Origin: Symbiodinium natans
Lineage: Eukaryota; Sar; Dinophyceae; Suessiales; Symbiodiniaceae
Assembly: GCA_905221605.1 (NCBI GenBank)
Contig: CAJNDS010000518.1
Span: forward strand, 1 to 64,000
Length of the DNA stretch: 64,000 nt
Direction: 5' to 3'
A program made the position numbers and the translations under genes. Below are positions 20,512 to 30,758 of this stretch, in pieces. The notes below the pieces were generated by a model. The model was not told where the DNA came from and ran no database searches. It saw only the letters and a list, made by a program, of their open reading frames with translations. Within the stretch, counting starts at the first letter, position 1, and each line of letters starts with the position of its first letter.

Positions 20512-23500
20512 TTAGAAGCCGCCGGACGCGCCCTTGAGCTCGTGCGCACCGTGCGCGAAGGTGCAGCTCTCACCCTTCCTGGGCCAGACAGGGGGACAAG
20601 GGGGGGGGTGGGGGGGGGTGTGGGGTTTAGGGTTTAGGGTTTAGGGTTTAGGGTTTAGGGTTTGGGGTTTGGGGTTTAGGGTTTAGGGTTTAGGGTTTAG
20701 GGTTTAGGGTTTAGGGTTTAGGGTTTAGGGTTTAGGGTTTAGGGTTTAGGGTTTGCGGTTTGGGGTTTGGGGTTTAGGGTTTAGGGTTTAGAGTTCAGAA
20801 TGGTTCAGAGTTCGAGGTGGTTTCGGAGTTTGGGAGGCTGGGGGCAGCGAAAAACAACGAGAAGTGGCAGCAAGCCTCCAACATGTGCTTTAAGCTGCAC
20901 ACGTGCACTTAAACGACCCGTGTAAACAGATATACTAACATACTACACAGGGCTCAGCGTGCCCAAGGAAAATTCCATGCTTGCTCCAAAGAAGCAGCCA
21001 AGAGCTGCACCAAATAAAGCCTAAGGATTGGACCCTAACCCTTTACACCCTACACCCGCAAGCCCCTAAAATCTTTTGAACCCCTCCAAATCCTTGACCC
21101 CCACGAGCTCGGGGGAGCTTAGGGCTTCGGGTTTTGGACTTTGGGGTTGAGGATTTGAGGGTTTGAGGGTTTGACGGTTTGTGGAAACCCTAAACCCCAA
21201 ACCTCAAACCCCAAACCCTAAACCTTAAACCGGTTTGACGGCTCCGGGTTTTCACGGCACGCAGTGGGCGTGAGGGGCTCAACCCATCTCTGCACACCCA
21301 AGCTGCGTGCAAAGGCCCTGCAGGAAGAAGCTGCCTGAGTCTGAAGCCCTAAACCCCAAATCCTAAACATCCTAAACCAATAGGCCAATAGGGTTTAGGG
21401 TTTAGGGTTTAGGGTTTAGGGTTTAGGGTTTAGGGTTTAGGGTCGAGGGTCGAGGGTCGAGGGTCGAGGGTTGAGGGTTGAGGGTTGAGGGTTGAAGGTT
21501 TAACCCTAAACTACCTGAAGTTAGACTTGGGCACTTCCCAGAAGCTCTCAGGGCTTGGGGTTGCGGGTTTGCAAAACGCGCGTGGTTGCAGAAAGTTCAA
21601 GGCCACTTGGAGGTTCATGGTACGGGGTTTAGGGTTTTAGGGTTTAGGGTTTAGGGTTTAGGGTTTAGGGTTTAGGGTTTAGGGATTAGGGTTTAGGGTT
21701 TTGGTTTAGGGTTTAGGGGTACTTATTAGCCACTTATAGCTGTACTTATAGCCCACTTATAAGCCCCTTAAGTGCCCAATATGGTTCTATGTACAATTAT
21801 AAGTACAGTAAGAGTTGGTTAGTAAGTACCGTGAGCCTCCAAGCACACCTAAACAAAACGGATGTCACGAAAAGCCGTCGCCTGCCTTGCTTGTTCTAAC
21901 TGCCTCTCCGAGAGTTCAACCCCAGATAAGCTCAGAGCCCCCAATGTGGGGGCCTTAAAAAAATTCGAACAGGGGCTTGAGGGCGTTTTTGTAGTATAAT
22001 TCCCCTCGGCTTCCTCCCCATCGCTTGGCCCCTTTAACCTCCCCACAACTTCCCGGCACCTGGACCCTTCCTCTCCTGTCCCTGGGCCGGCCCGGCTGCC
22101 GAGGCGGCGCGCAAGCAAGCGTTTGCGATTATACAGGGTCGGAATGCCATCAGTCATAATTCCGACCCTATAGTAACCGCCCCAAAACCCTACACCCTCA
22201 GAATCGAAATCCTAACGCGACATAGGCACCCCAAAGCCAAAAGGCCTACAACCACCAACCCCTAAGCCAAGCCCGTGGAGCCAAATGCCCCAACGAAACC
22301 CCCAAACCCCTAAACCCCAGGACACCTAAACCTCTGGACCCCTTAACCTGCAAACCCTTGACCCTTAAACCCCTAAACCCCTAAACCCCTAAACCCCTAA
22401 ACCCCTAAACCCCTAAACCCCTAAACCCCTAAACCCCTAAACCCCTAAACCCCCAAACCCCCAAAAACCCCTGAACCCCTAAACCCCTAAACCCTAAAAA
22501 CCCCTGAACCCTAAAAACCCCTAAACCCCTAAACCCCCAGACGTGAGGTCGGGCGACACATCACGGTCTTGAACCTCGCGGGGTTGGGCGCGGAGCTGAA
22601 CCCATTCCCCAGAGCCATCATGCCGCCTGCAGGGTCCATTAGGGTTTGGGGTTTGGGGTTTAGGGTTGAGGGTTTCGGGTTTAGGGTTTAGGGTTTGGGG
22701 TTTGGGGTTTGGGGTTTGGGGTTTGGGGTTTGGGGGTTTGGGGTTTCGGGTTTAGGGTTGAGGGTTTTGGGCTGAGGGCTTGGGGCCTCGGGGCTTTCGA
22801 CCTAGTAGGGCTTTGAAGGTTTCGTGCCTAGAGCGGGGCTTGGGTTAGGGAAAATCGGCCCCTCTTTCAAGCACAGGACTGCAGCAACTCAAACAAACCC
22901 CTAGCTAAGTAAGCCACTGCATCCCTAAACCACTAAAACGCCTTGAGCCCCGAACTGACTTCTTAAGCCTAAACACCCTCAACCCTCCCCACCCCCTTAA
23001 CCCTAAACCGTAAACCCGAAACCCGAAACCGTACACCCTAAACCCTAAACCCTAAACCCTGAATCCTCCGAAACCCTAAACCCCCGTAAACCCTAATAAA
23101 CCCTAAACCCTGAACCCAGGAGGGGCGTTTGGGTTCAGAACCCGACCCTCCTTACAACAGGGTATCCCTCCAGCTATTCCTACGACTTTGGTCATTTGGG
23201 ATGCCCCTATATACTAAACACCCTTAATCCCCCCCCATTGCAATCCCGACTAGGGACTGTTAGTGTCAGGGGGGAACATCCCAACCCATAAGCCGTAAAC
23301 CCTAAACCCTAAACCCTAAACCCCAAAACCCCAAACCCCAAACCCTAAACCCTAAACAGGTCTTTGTTAGGGGGGCCACGTCAGCAGCCCTGCCAGCATG
23401 GCGGGAAGCGCGCCAAACGTGAAGCCTTTTCTGGGAAGCCGAAGCTGGATCCCCTTATACGGACCAACCCTCTAACCCCCAAACCCTGAAACCCCTAAAC

Positions 23501-24495
23501 CCCAAACCCTAAACCCTAAACCCCAAACCCTAAACCCTAAACCCTAAACCCTAAACCCCAAACCCCATGCTGCCCGCCAACGGGGCCCCGAAACCTTACA
23601 AACTGACACAAGGCGGAAGCCTGGCGGGCCCGGCTGGCAGGATCCGCCAGCCGGGCCCCCCAAGCGTGAAACGTGGGGCAACATTCCAGTTCAGCTGCCC
23701 GAGTCTCGGACTTTAGGGTTGTTTGGGGCTTAGGGTTTAGGGTTTAGGGTTTGGGGTTTAGGGTTTAGGGTTTAGGGTTTAGGGTTTAGGGTTTAGGGTT
23801 TAGGGTTTAGGGTTTAGGGTTTAGGGTTTAGAGTTTAGGGTTTAGGGTTTAGGGTTTAGGGTTTAGGGTGCAACATTCCGGTACAGTTGCCCGCCTGAGC
23901 CTCACTGGCCTGCTTATTCAAGTGACATTCTGGTACAGTTGCCTGCCTTTTGTCCTGAATGTTGTTCTGTCTGAAAGCTGTACCCCTAAACCCAAAAACC
24001 CAAACCCTGAACCCTAAACCCTACACCCTAAAACCTAAACCCTAAACCCTGAACCCTGGCTGGTCTGAGCACGTCACGTCACATGATGCGTTCCTGTTTG
24101 GGATGCTCCCCCTTTTCCTAACAATCCTTAACAAGCATTATAGTACCCCCTATAATCCCTAGTAATAATAGGACTGTTAGTATAAGGGTACGGGGGGGGT
24201 ACTATATCCCTATTAAGGACTGTTAGTATAAGGGGGAACATCCCAAGTTCCTGTCACTAACATCTAACGACCCCACTTGTCACGATTACCCTTTTTTTGT
24301 ACCCAACAAGCCCAAGCGCTCCAGTAAACATACAAACCGCTTTAGATTCAACCCCCTTTCTAAAACATGGTGAAAGCCCGAAGAAACCCCCCCCCCCCCC
24401 CCCCCCCCCCGCCAAACAAACAAAAATTCGCCCGCCTGGGCCGTCCATCTTGCCCTTACCGCCGCCGCCCCCGCCCCCGCCCTTGCCTGCGGTCT
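20512..24495 (-). CDS. CCCH zinc-finger protein (four exons, 5' incomplete)
   Basis: Exons: about 24495-24436 (Gly-rich, GKGKMDGP, GC donor), 22626-22558, 21334-21307 (28-nt micro-exon, GC donor) and 20578-20512 (stop TAA). They join in frame to ..ARFKTVMC-SFFLQGLCT-KGESCTFAHGAHEL.., a typical C-x7-C-x5-C-x3-H zinc finger with the usual (F/Y)KT-x-x-C start. CCCH proteins bind RNA; dinoflagellates regulate heavily after transcription, so an mRNA-binding role is the natural inference. The introns carry TTTAGGG and CCCCTAAA arrays and a mobile element. The last three exons are well supported by phase and motif; the first is less certain. The protein ends 11 residues after the finger. Confidence 0.7.
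20620..20790. repeat. TTTAGGG array in CCCH gene intron
   Basis: More than 20 heptamers with a few TTTGGGG units, between the micro-exon at 21307 and the last exon at 20578. Confidence 0.9.
21605..21843. mobile_element. MITE copy interrupted by a telomeric array
   Basis: Left end ACTTGGAGGTTCATGGTAC (21605-21623), then 96 bp of TTTAGGG repeat, then the element resumes as TACTTATTAGCC at 21720 and ends in the right inverted repeat. Uninterrupted copy 17151 shows the empty site. TAC is present on both sides of the insert. Confidence 0.85.
22376..22530. repeat. CCCCTAAA (8-mer) variant array
   Basis: About ten perfect AACCCCTA octamers in tandem, then degenerate copies. The unit is the telomeric heptamer with one extra C, locally amplified. 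Confidence 0.9.
23196..23290. mobile_element. MITE-like element, copy 2 of the TTGGGATGTTCCCC family
   Basis: TTGGGATGCCCCTATATACT at the left and GGGGGGAACATCCCAA at the right. Diverged centre. Confidence 0.7.
23737..23870. repeat. TTTAGGG array flanked by a repeated CAACATTCC motif
   Basis: About 18 heptamers. The motif CAACATTCCRGTWCAGYTGCC occurs left of the array at 23689, right of it at 23871, and partly again at 23932, so the array looks inserted between copies of that motif. Confidence 0.75.
24097..24246. mobile_element. MITE-like element, copy 3 of the TTGGGATGTTCCCC family
   Basis: TTGGGATGCTCCCCCTTTTC and inverse AAGGGGGAACATCCCAAG ends. The centre shows internal duplication of GGACTGTTAGTATAAGGG. 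Confidence 0.8.
24388..24410. repeat. C homopolymer (about 22 bp)
   Basis: A run of C. Its plus-strand reading gives a meaningless polyproline frame. Confidence 0.9.
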
Positions 24496-24649
24496 TGGGC
24501 TTGGGGTTTTGGGGTTTTGGGGCTTTTGGTTGGGCTTAGGGCTTTGGGGCTTAAGGTTTTGGGGGCTGGGGTCTTGGGTGGTTTAGGGCGGTGATACGTA
24601 GGGACTTTGAGCGTAGGGATTTAGGATTCGGCCACTTCGGGCTTTATTC

Positions 24650-24935
24650 TTTAGGGTTTTCGGGTTTTCGGTTTTTAGGGTTTTAGTGCTTTAGGGTTTT
24701 AGGGTTGTAGGGTTTTAGGGTTTTAGGGTTTTAGGGTTCTAGGGTTTTGGGGTTTTGGGGTTTTAGGGTTCTAGGGCTTTAGGGTTTTAGGGTTTTGGGG
24801 TTTTAGGGTTTTAGGGTTTTAGGGTTTTAGGATTTTAGGGTTTTAGGGTTTAGGGTTTTAAGGTTTAGGGTTTTAGGGTTTTAGGGTTTTAGGGTTTTAG
24901 GGTCTTAGGGTTTTAGGGTTTTAGGGTTTTAGGGT
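24650..24935. repeat. TTTTAGGG (8-mer) variant array
   Basis: About 30 octamers with occasional TTTTGGGG and TTCTAGGG units. Distinct from the TTTAGGG arrays around it. Confidence 0.9.
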
Positions 24936-25424
24936 TCAAGGTTTACTCAGTTGAGTGTGGGGTTTACGGCTTAGGGTTTAGCTCGTTGACAAACAACCCC
25001 CCCGCCCCCAAGAGAAGAAGGCCCCCCAGCCCCCCCCCCCCCCCAAAAAAAAAAATTAAAAATACAAAAAGATCGGAATCTAAATATATCTTCTATTCTG
25101 ATAAGGAAATATTCTGATAAGGAAAACCTCTAGCCTCTTGCAGATAGCAGAATCAATAGCTGATAGAGGAACTAAAGACTTCGCTACTGAAAGCGGAAAT
25201 GGAGGCTTTGCTCTTCCAACTCAGAGGAGGGGAGGGTGGGATTTGGGGTTTAGGGTTCAGGCTTTAGGCTTTAAGGTTTAGGGCTTAGGGCTTACGGCTT
25301 AGGGCTTAGGGTTTTGGACTTCTGGATCCCAATCTTCGCCGCTTCTTGCGTTGCCCGCCTTTTCCGATCTCTTGAGGACCTCGGCGGGATAGGCCCTATA
25401 GACCCCCAACAAGACCTAGACCCG

Positions 25425-25530
25425 GGAGTAGCCCTGGGAATAGAAAGGGCTGCCCTTTTTGCGTTAAAGGGGTTTATAAGGGAACCTAAAACCCCCAAAA
25501 AAAAAGGGAATAAGGGCCTACTCCGGGTCC
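25425..25530. mobile_element. Introner-like element copy (family I)
   Basis: CTAGACCCGGGAGTAGCCC ... GGGCCTACTCCGGGTCCC with core GTTAAAGGGGTTTATAAGGGAACC. Confidence 0.72.
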
Positions 25531-25534
25531 CAAT

Positions 25535-26010
25535 GAAAGATGCGGACTCGCGAAACTGCAACATACAGATTCGGAGGCCAGGGATTAGCAAAATGAAAGC
25601 GCGGAATCAGGGAACTGGAAAAAGCGGATTCGGGAAATGGAAGATAGAATTCATCGGAAACGGCACGTTCGGATAACTTATTCCGCGGATTCGGCAAGTG
25701 CATCATACAGATTAGGGAAACTGGAGAACCAGGATTTGCAAACTATAGATCGTCTGATCAGGAACACGGGGATTCTGAGACTGGGCAAGGACGGGATTCG
25801 GAACCCAGGATTTAGGGTTTAGGATTTAGGGTTTAGGATTTAGGGTTTAGGGTTTAGGGTTTAGGGTTTAGGGTTTAGGAACAAACTCTGAAAGGACGGA
25901 TTCGACTCTGAAAGGACGGATTCGGAAAGCGCGGAAACCGTGTATTCGCGAAACTGGAATCAGGAATTCGGAAACTGGAAACCAGGCTACTTCGTAGTTC
26001 CTGAAGCGGG
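25535..26010. repeat. Degenerate minisatellite (GGATTCGG..GAAACTGGA)
   Basis: Loosely repeated words GCGGATTCGG, GAAACTGGAA and CATACAGATT at irregular 20-40-bp spacing, split by a TTTAGGG/GATTTAGG tract at 25808-25880. Frames across it are not genes. Confidence 0.6.
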
Positions 26011-27009
26011 ATTCCTGCAATCGCGAAGTTTCCCTACTTTCCTGAATCTCAAGAGGCTGTCTACAGCGGGCATGGGATGGGGTGCGTGGAATCAAATCCT
26101 GAAACACATGATGTCGGTGTCCTGAATCACGCGAAGACAGTTCTGCCCAGCGCAAGCTCACGACCCTAAACCCTGCACCCTAAACCCTAAACCCTGAACC
26201 CTAAACCCTAAAGCCTGAACCCTGAACCCTGAACCCTAAACCCTAAACCCTGAACCCTAAACCCTAAACCCTAAACCGCTCTTGGGGGTGCTCTGAGGTC
26301 GGGGAGGAACTTCAAGGCTGGGATCGGGGCTTTGGGGTTCAGCAATTGCGCAGTTCAGGATGAAACCCTACACCCCAAACCCCGAAAGCTCGAAACCCCT
26401 GAACCCTAAACCCTAAACCCCAAACCCCAAACCCTAAACCCTAAACCCCAAACCCCTGAATCCCCCTAACCCCCCCCCCCCAAAAAAAAAAAAAAACAGA
26501 GTTTTGTGTTTTCACTGCGACACCAACCGGCAGACGGCAGCGCTTGATGCGTAGTATAAGTGCCTAAGTGCCTTAATAAGTAGAATAGGGTTCAGGGGTT
26601 TAGGGTGAAGGGTTTCGGGTTTCGGGTTTTGGGTTTTGGGTTTAGGGCTTAGGGCCCAGGGTCCAGGGCGCAGGGTCCAGGGTTTAGGGTCCAGGGTTTA
26701 GGGTTTAGGGTTTAGAGCTTAGGGTTTAGGGCTTAGGGTTTGGGGGGGGGGGGGGGGTTCCTATTTGTATAATTCTGTAGGGACCAGGGACCATAAGGGA
26801 ATACTACTAGTAGTAATTATTCCGACCCCTTCTACTAGAGGATTTGGTGTTCAGGGCTTGGGCCTCTGGGCTCAATGGACCACAAGAAGGGACGGCATAG
26901 CGAGAGTAAGAGGTACCCGAAACCCCAAACCATAAACCCTAAACCCTAAACCCCAAACCCTAAACCCTAAACCCCTAACCCCCTAACCCCCTAAACCACA
27001 AATTTTTCG

Positions 27010-27092
27010 AGGTGCTCCAAAGCCCCTGCAGAGCCCAAGGAGCCGTGGGCGAAGGTACAGGAGTCCCCCCTCTGGCACCAGCCCTGGATTCC
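27010..27092 (-). CDS. Second CCCH zinc-finger exon
   Basis: After TCCAG| the minus strand reads GWCQRGDSCTFAHGSLGS, the second half of a CCCH finger (C-x5-C-x3-H), and then ALEHLEKF. It ends near GTG|GTTTAGGGGG, so the donor is provided by telomeric repeat. The exon with the first cysteine was not found. Confidence 0.55.
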
Positions 27093-27262
27093 ATGTTGGG
27101 GTGGAGGGTTTGGGGTTTCGGGACTGGGGTTTCGGGTTTGGGGTTTAGGGGTTGAGGGTTTAGAGGTTTAGGGTTTGGGGTGTAGGGTGGAGGCGGAGGG
27201 TTTGGAGTTTGGGGTTTCGGGCTTGGGGTTTTGGGCTCAGTACGCCCTAGTTACGGCCCTAA

Positions 27263-27325
27263 ACCCGAAGCTCACACTCTAGCTCCCCCAGGTGACTGTT
27301 GCAGCGTTTGGCACCCTGGTTCTTG
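27263..27325 (-). CDS. Small exon, unknown protein
   Basis: Reads NQGAKRCNSHLGELECELR and ends CGG|GTTTAGGGCC, a telomeric donor. Possibly belongs to the membrane-protein gene at 28.4-28.8 kb, but no phase-consistent join was found. Confidence 0.4.
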
Positions 27326-28385
27326 ATAGCAAACACCCTAAACCCTGAACCCTAAACCCTAACCCCGAAACCCTAAACCCTAAACCCTCAACCCTCAACC
27401 CGAAACCCTCAACCCTGAACCCTAAACCCTCAACCCGCAACCCCAAACCTAAACCCAAACCCCTGCACAAAATACCGCCCTCGAAACTGGATTCAGGCGG
27501 CAAGGGGTTTTTGGCCTATGGTTATAGGGGTCCTTAAGGGACGGGGGGGTTCAAGAGGGGTATGTAACCCAAAGCTGCCAAACCCTAAACCCTAAACCCT
27601 AAACCCTAAAACCTAAAACCTAAACTAATACTCCCAAATACTAGGACTCCCTAAGCTTCCCTGAGATTTGCCAGGCATGAACCCCCCCTCTCTCTTAAGA
27701 ACCCCCTAAAACCCTCAACCCTAAACCCTCAACCCCCCTCCCTTAAGAACCCTACAATATAGGGTCTTTATTCGCAGGGGTCCTTGTCAGAGGTTCGATG
27801 AGGAGTTCGGAGTTCATGGCACAAAGCACAAAGTATCAAGTATAAGTCAGAGGGAGGCCGCACCGTGACGAGTTGAGTCAGAAGCAGGGGTGGCCCTCTC
27901 AGTTTAGGGTTTAGGGTTTCGGGTTTCGGGTTTAGGGCAAGGGACTGAAAACCTCCAGTCTTCCGGACTTCGAGACTCCAACGACATCGTCCACACCATG
28001 GTCAATGTATCCCCTACACTCTAACTGCTACCCGAATACCCCCAAACCCCTGAATTTTGGGGGGTTCCGATTCGGGGTAACAAGGTCCTTATTACAAGGG
28101 AACTCTACTACTGGACTCTATATTAATTAGGGGTCCCTGATTTTCGTAAACTCCCACATCCCTACAGCAAACCTGAAGTCAGAGGTTCCTTGTCGCGGTA
28201 TCAGAAACCCTGGAGCCCCTAACCCTAAACCCTACACCCGAAACCCTAAACCCCAAACCCTTTAGGGCCCCTAAACCCTAACCCTAAACCCTAAACCCTA
28301 AACCCTAAACCCTAAACCCTAAAGCCTAAACCCCAAACCCGAAACCCTAAACCCTAAACCCTAAACCCTAGCAAGAGGGGATCAC

Positions 28386-28752
28386 GTCCCCTGCCCTCCC
28401 CATCATCAAGCCTGGCCTGGCTCTCGTAGAACCTGCACATGACCTCGGCTTGGAGGGTTTAGGGTTTAGGGTTTAGGGTTTAGGGTTTAGGGTTTAGGGT
28501 TTAGGGTTTAGGGTTTAGGGTTTAGGGTTTAGGGTTTAGGGTTTAGGGTTTAGGGTTTAGGGTTTAGGGTTTAGGGCCAGTTTAGGGTTTCAGGCTTTAA
28601 GGTGTAGGGTTTAGGGTTACTGTAGAAAGGGAACCTAGAACCCAAAAAAAAAACACAAGAGAAGTGCACCACATGGCTACGAGTACCAAGACTATGAGCC
28701 AGGGCGCCGTCTTGTACTTCGTCACAGACGGGTCTGCGCCGCCTTTGGACAT
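28386..28752 (-). CDS. N-terminal part of a small membrane protein (two exons)
   Basis: Exon 28752-28657 starts at ATG: MSKGGADPSVTKYKTAPW, followed by a membrane segment (LIVLVLVAMWCTSL), and ends CTT|GTGTTT. Exon 28443-28386 continues VMCRFYESQARLDDGEG after CCGAG|. The intron starts with an introner family I core (TTTTTTTTTTGGGTTCTAGGTTCCC) and then contains about 19 TTTAGGG heptamers (28457-28575). A single-pass membrane protein with a short N-terminal tail is inferred; family unknown. The 3' part was not found. Confidence 0.6.
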
Positions 28753-29348
28753 GCCTGCGGCACTTTGCCACTTGGCGCTCTAAGGCTTCCTTGGGGACCA
28801 AATGAACCCCTAAACCCTAAACCCTGAAGCCTGAACCCTGAACCCTACCTAAACAGGAATTTAGAGAGTCCGGCCATTCCATTTTTGCACCCCGCTGCTC
28901 GGGCGGCAGCAATTCCCACCCTGATGTCGAAAGCCCCATAAGGGTTTAGGTTTAGGCTCCAGGGTTTAGGGCTTAGGGTTTAGGGCCTGCATAGCCCAAA
29001 TAGGGCTGCATTCGGCCATTCTCCAATTCCAATACTAACCATTGTTTTCTGAAGGGGTGCTACAGGCTGCCGGGAACCCACAGATGATGACAAGCCCTTG
29101 GTGAGAATTTTTTGGATTCAGCGTTTTGGGTGTTTCGGGTTTCGGGATTTTGGGTTTCGGGCTTAGGGTTTAAGGTTTCGGGTTTCGGGCTTCGGGAACA
29201 AGTGTGGGATCCAATTGAAACAGAGGGAACACGGGCCGAACCCTTTTGCTTTGTGGCTACGGCTTGCTTTTGCCGGTGGGGAAGTGGCTGGGCTAGGTGC
29301 CAAGACGGTTTAAAATTTATAGAAATTGTATAGGGTTTGGGTCCCAAT

Positions 29349-29412
29349 AACGTTTTGAACGAAACGTTTTGAACGAAACGTTTTGAACGAAACGTTTTGA
29401 ACGAAACGTTTT
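29349..29412. repeat. 14-bp tandem repeat CGTTTTGAACGAAA
   Basis: Four perfect copies and a fifth diverged one. Confidence 0.95.
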
Positions 29413-29459
29413 GACCGACAGTTTTGTTTTTGGAACTATGTTTTCATTTGGGGGAGGAG

Positions 29460-30055
29460 GGGGAGGGGGTAGGGGCGGCAATTTTGGGCTTTGGGAAGTC
29501 TGGGAATTAATTTTGGGCTCCGAAAGCCAATTTTGGGCTTGGGAAGCAAATTTTGGGCGTGGGAGCCAGTTTCGGGTTTGGTGTGCCAATTTTTGGCTTT
29601 GGGAGCTAATTTGGGCTTTGGGAGGCTATTTGGGGCTTTAAGAGCTAATTTTGGGCTTTGGGAGGCTTTGGGAATCCATTTTGGGATTTGGGAGCCAATT
29701 TGGGGCTTTGGGAGCCAATTCGGCTTAGTTTTTGGGAGCAAATTTTGTGCTTTGGGAAGCCAGTTTTGGGCTTTGGGAGGCGATATGGGCACTGGGACGC
29801 CAATTTCGGGCTTTATTTTGGGCTTTGTGAAGCCAATTTTGGGCGTTGGAAGCCAATTTTGGGCTTTGGGAGCCAATTTTAAACTTCACGAGCCAATTTT
29901 GGGCGTTGGCAAGCCAAACGGGGCTTTGGAAGCCAATTTTTGGCTTTGGGAGCCAATTTTGGGCTTTGGGCAGTTTTTGGGCTTTGGGGGCCAATTTGGG
30001 CTCTGGGAGCAAGTTTTGTGCTTTGGAAGCCAATTTTGGGCTTTGGGCAGGTTTA
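29460..30055. repeat. ~20-bp minisatellite AGCCAATTTTGGGCTTTGGG
   Basis: About 28 imperfect copies. Because the unit lacks stop codons, frames are open on both strands (PKAQNWLPKAQNW-like on minus, FGLWEPILG-like on plus). These are repeat translations, not genes. Confidence 0.9.
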
Positions 30056-30758
30056 AGTAAAATGAGTAAACTCTCTCTGTTTGTCAGCTGTTTAGACAAA
30101 TATCTTGGAAAATTCAGACTGAATACCACAGACAATTTCTATTTAATTTGTCTTGAGGGTTTAGGGTTTAGGGTCTAGGGTTTAGGGTTTAGGGTTTAGG
30201 AACTAGGAATTAGGGTTTAGGGTTCAGTAGGGAATGAGGGCATGCGGTACCCGGTATAGACCCTTTAAGGGAGTCTATAGGCCCCCTAATTCCCACATTC
30301 CTCACTAAGACCCAGAAGGAACCACAAACCCTGAGTTTCCGAAGCTAGAATGGAACCTCCGACCCTCACAACCTACCCTAAACCCTAGACCCTAGACCCC
30401 AAACCCTAAACCCTAAACCCTGAACCCTGAACCCTGCCTTTGCCGAACATGCCCTTCATCATCATCATCATGCTCATCATCTGCATGCCCTTCGCTCCCT
30501 TCCTGAGTCATGGATTCAAGGTGTTGAGGCTTAGGGTTCACGCTTAGGGCTCAGGGTTTAGGGCTTAGGGTTTAGGGTTTAGGGTTTAGGGTTTAGGGTT
30601 TAGGGTTTAGGGTTTGGGGTTTGGGGTTTGGGGTTAAGAGTAACTTGAAACCTTGAGGTCCCAGCGCAAGCGCCCAGGAGTCCTTTACATAACGTACCAC
30701 CTGGGGACCAAGATGTCAATTTAGGGTTTCTGGGCTGTGCCTAGGGATGGACTGCAGC

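Noticed and set aside
29436-30060. Long frames PKAQNWLPK.. and FGLWEPILG..
   Set aside because: Direct translations of the ~20-bp minisatellite.
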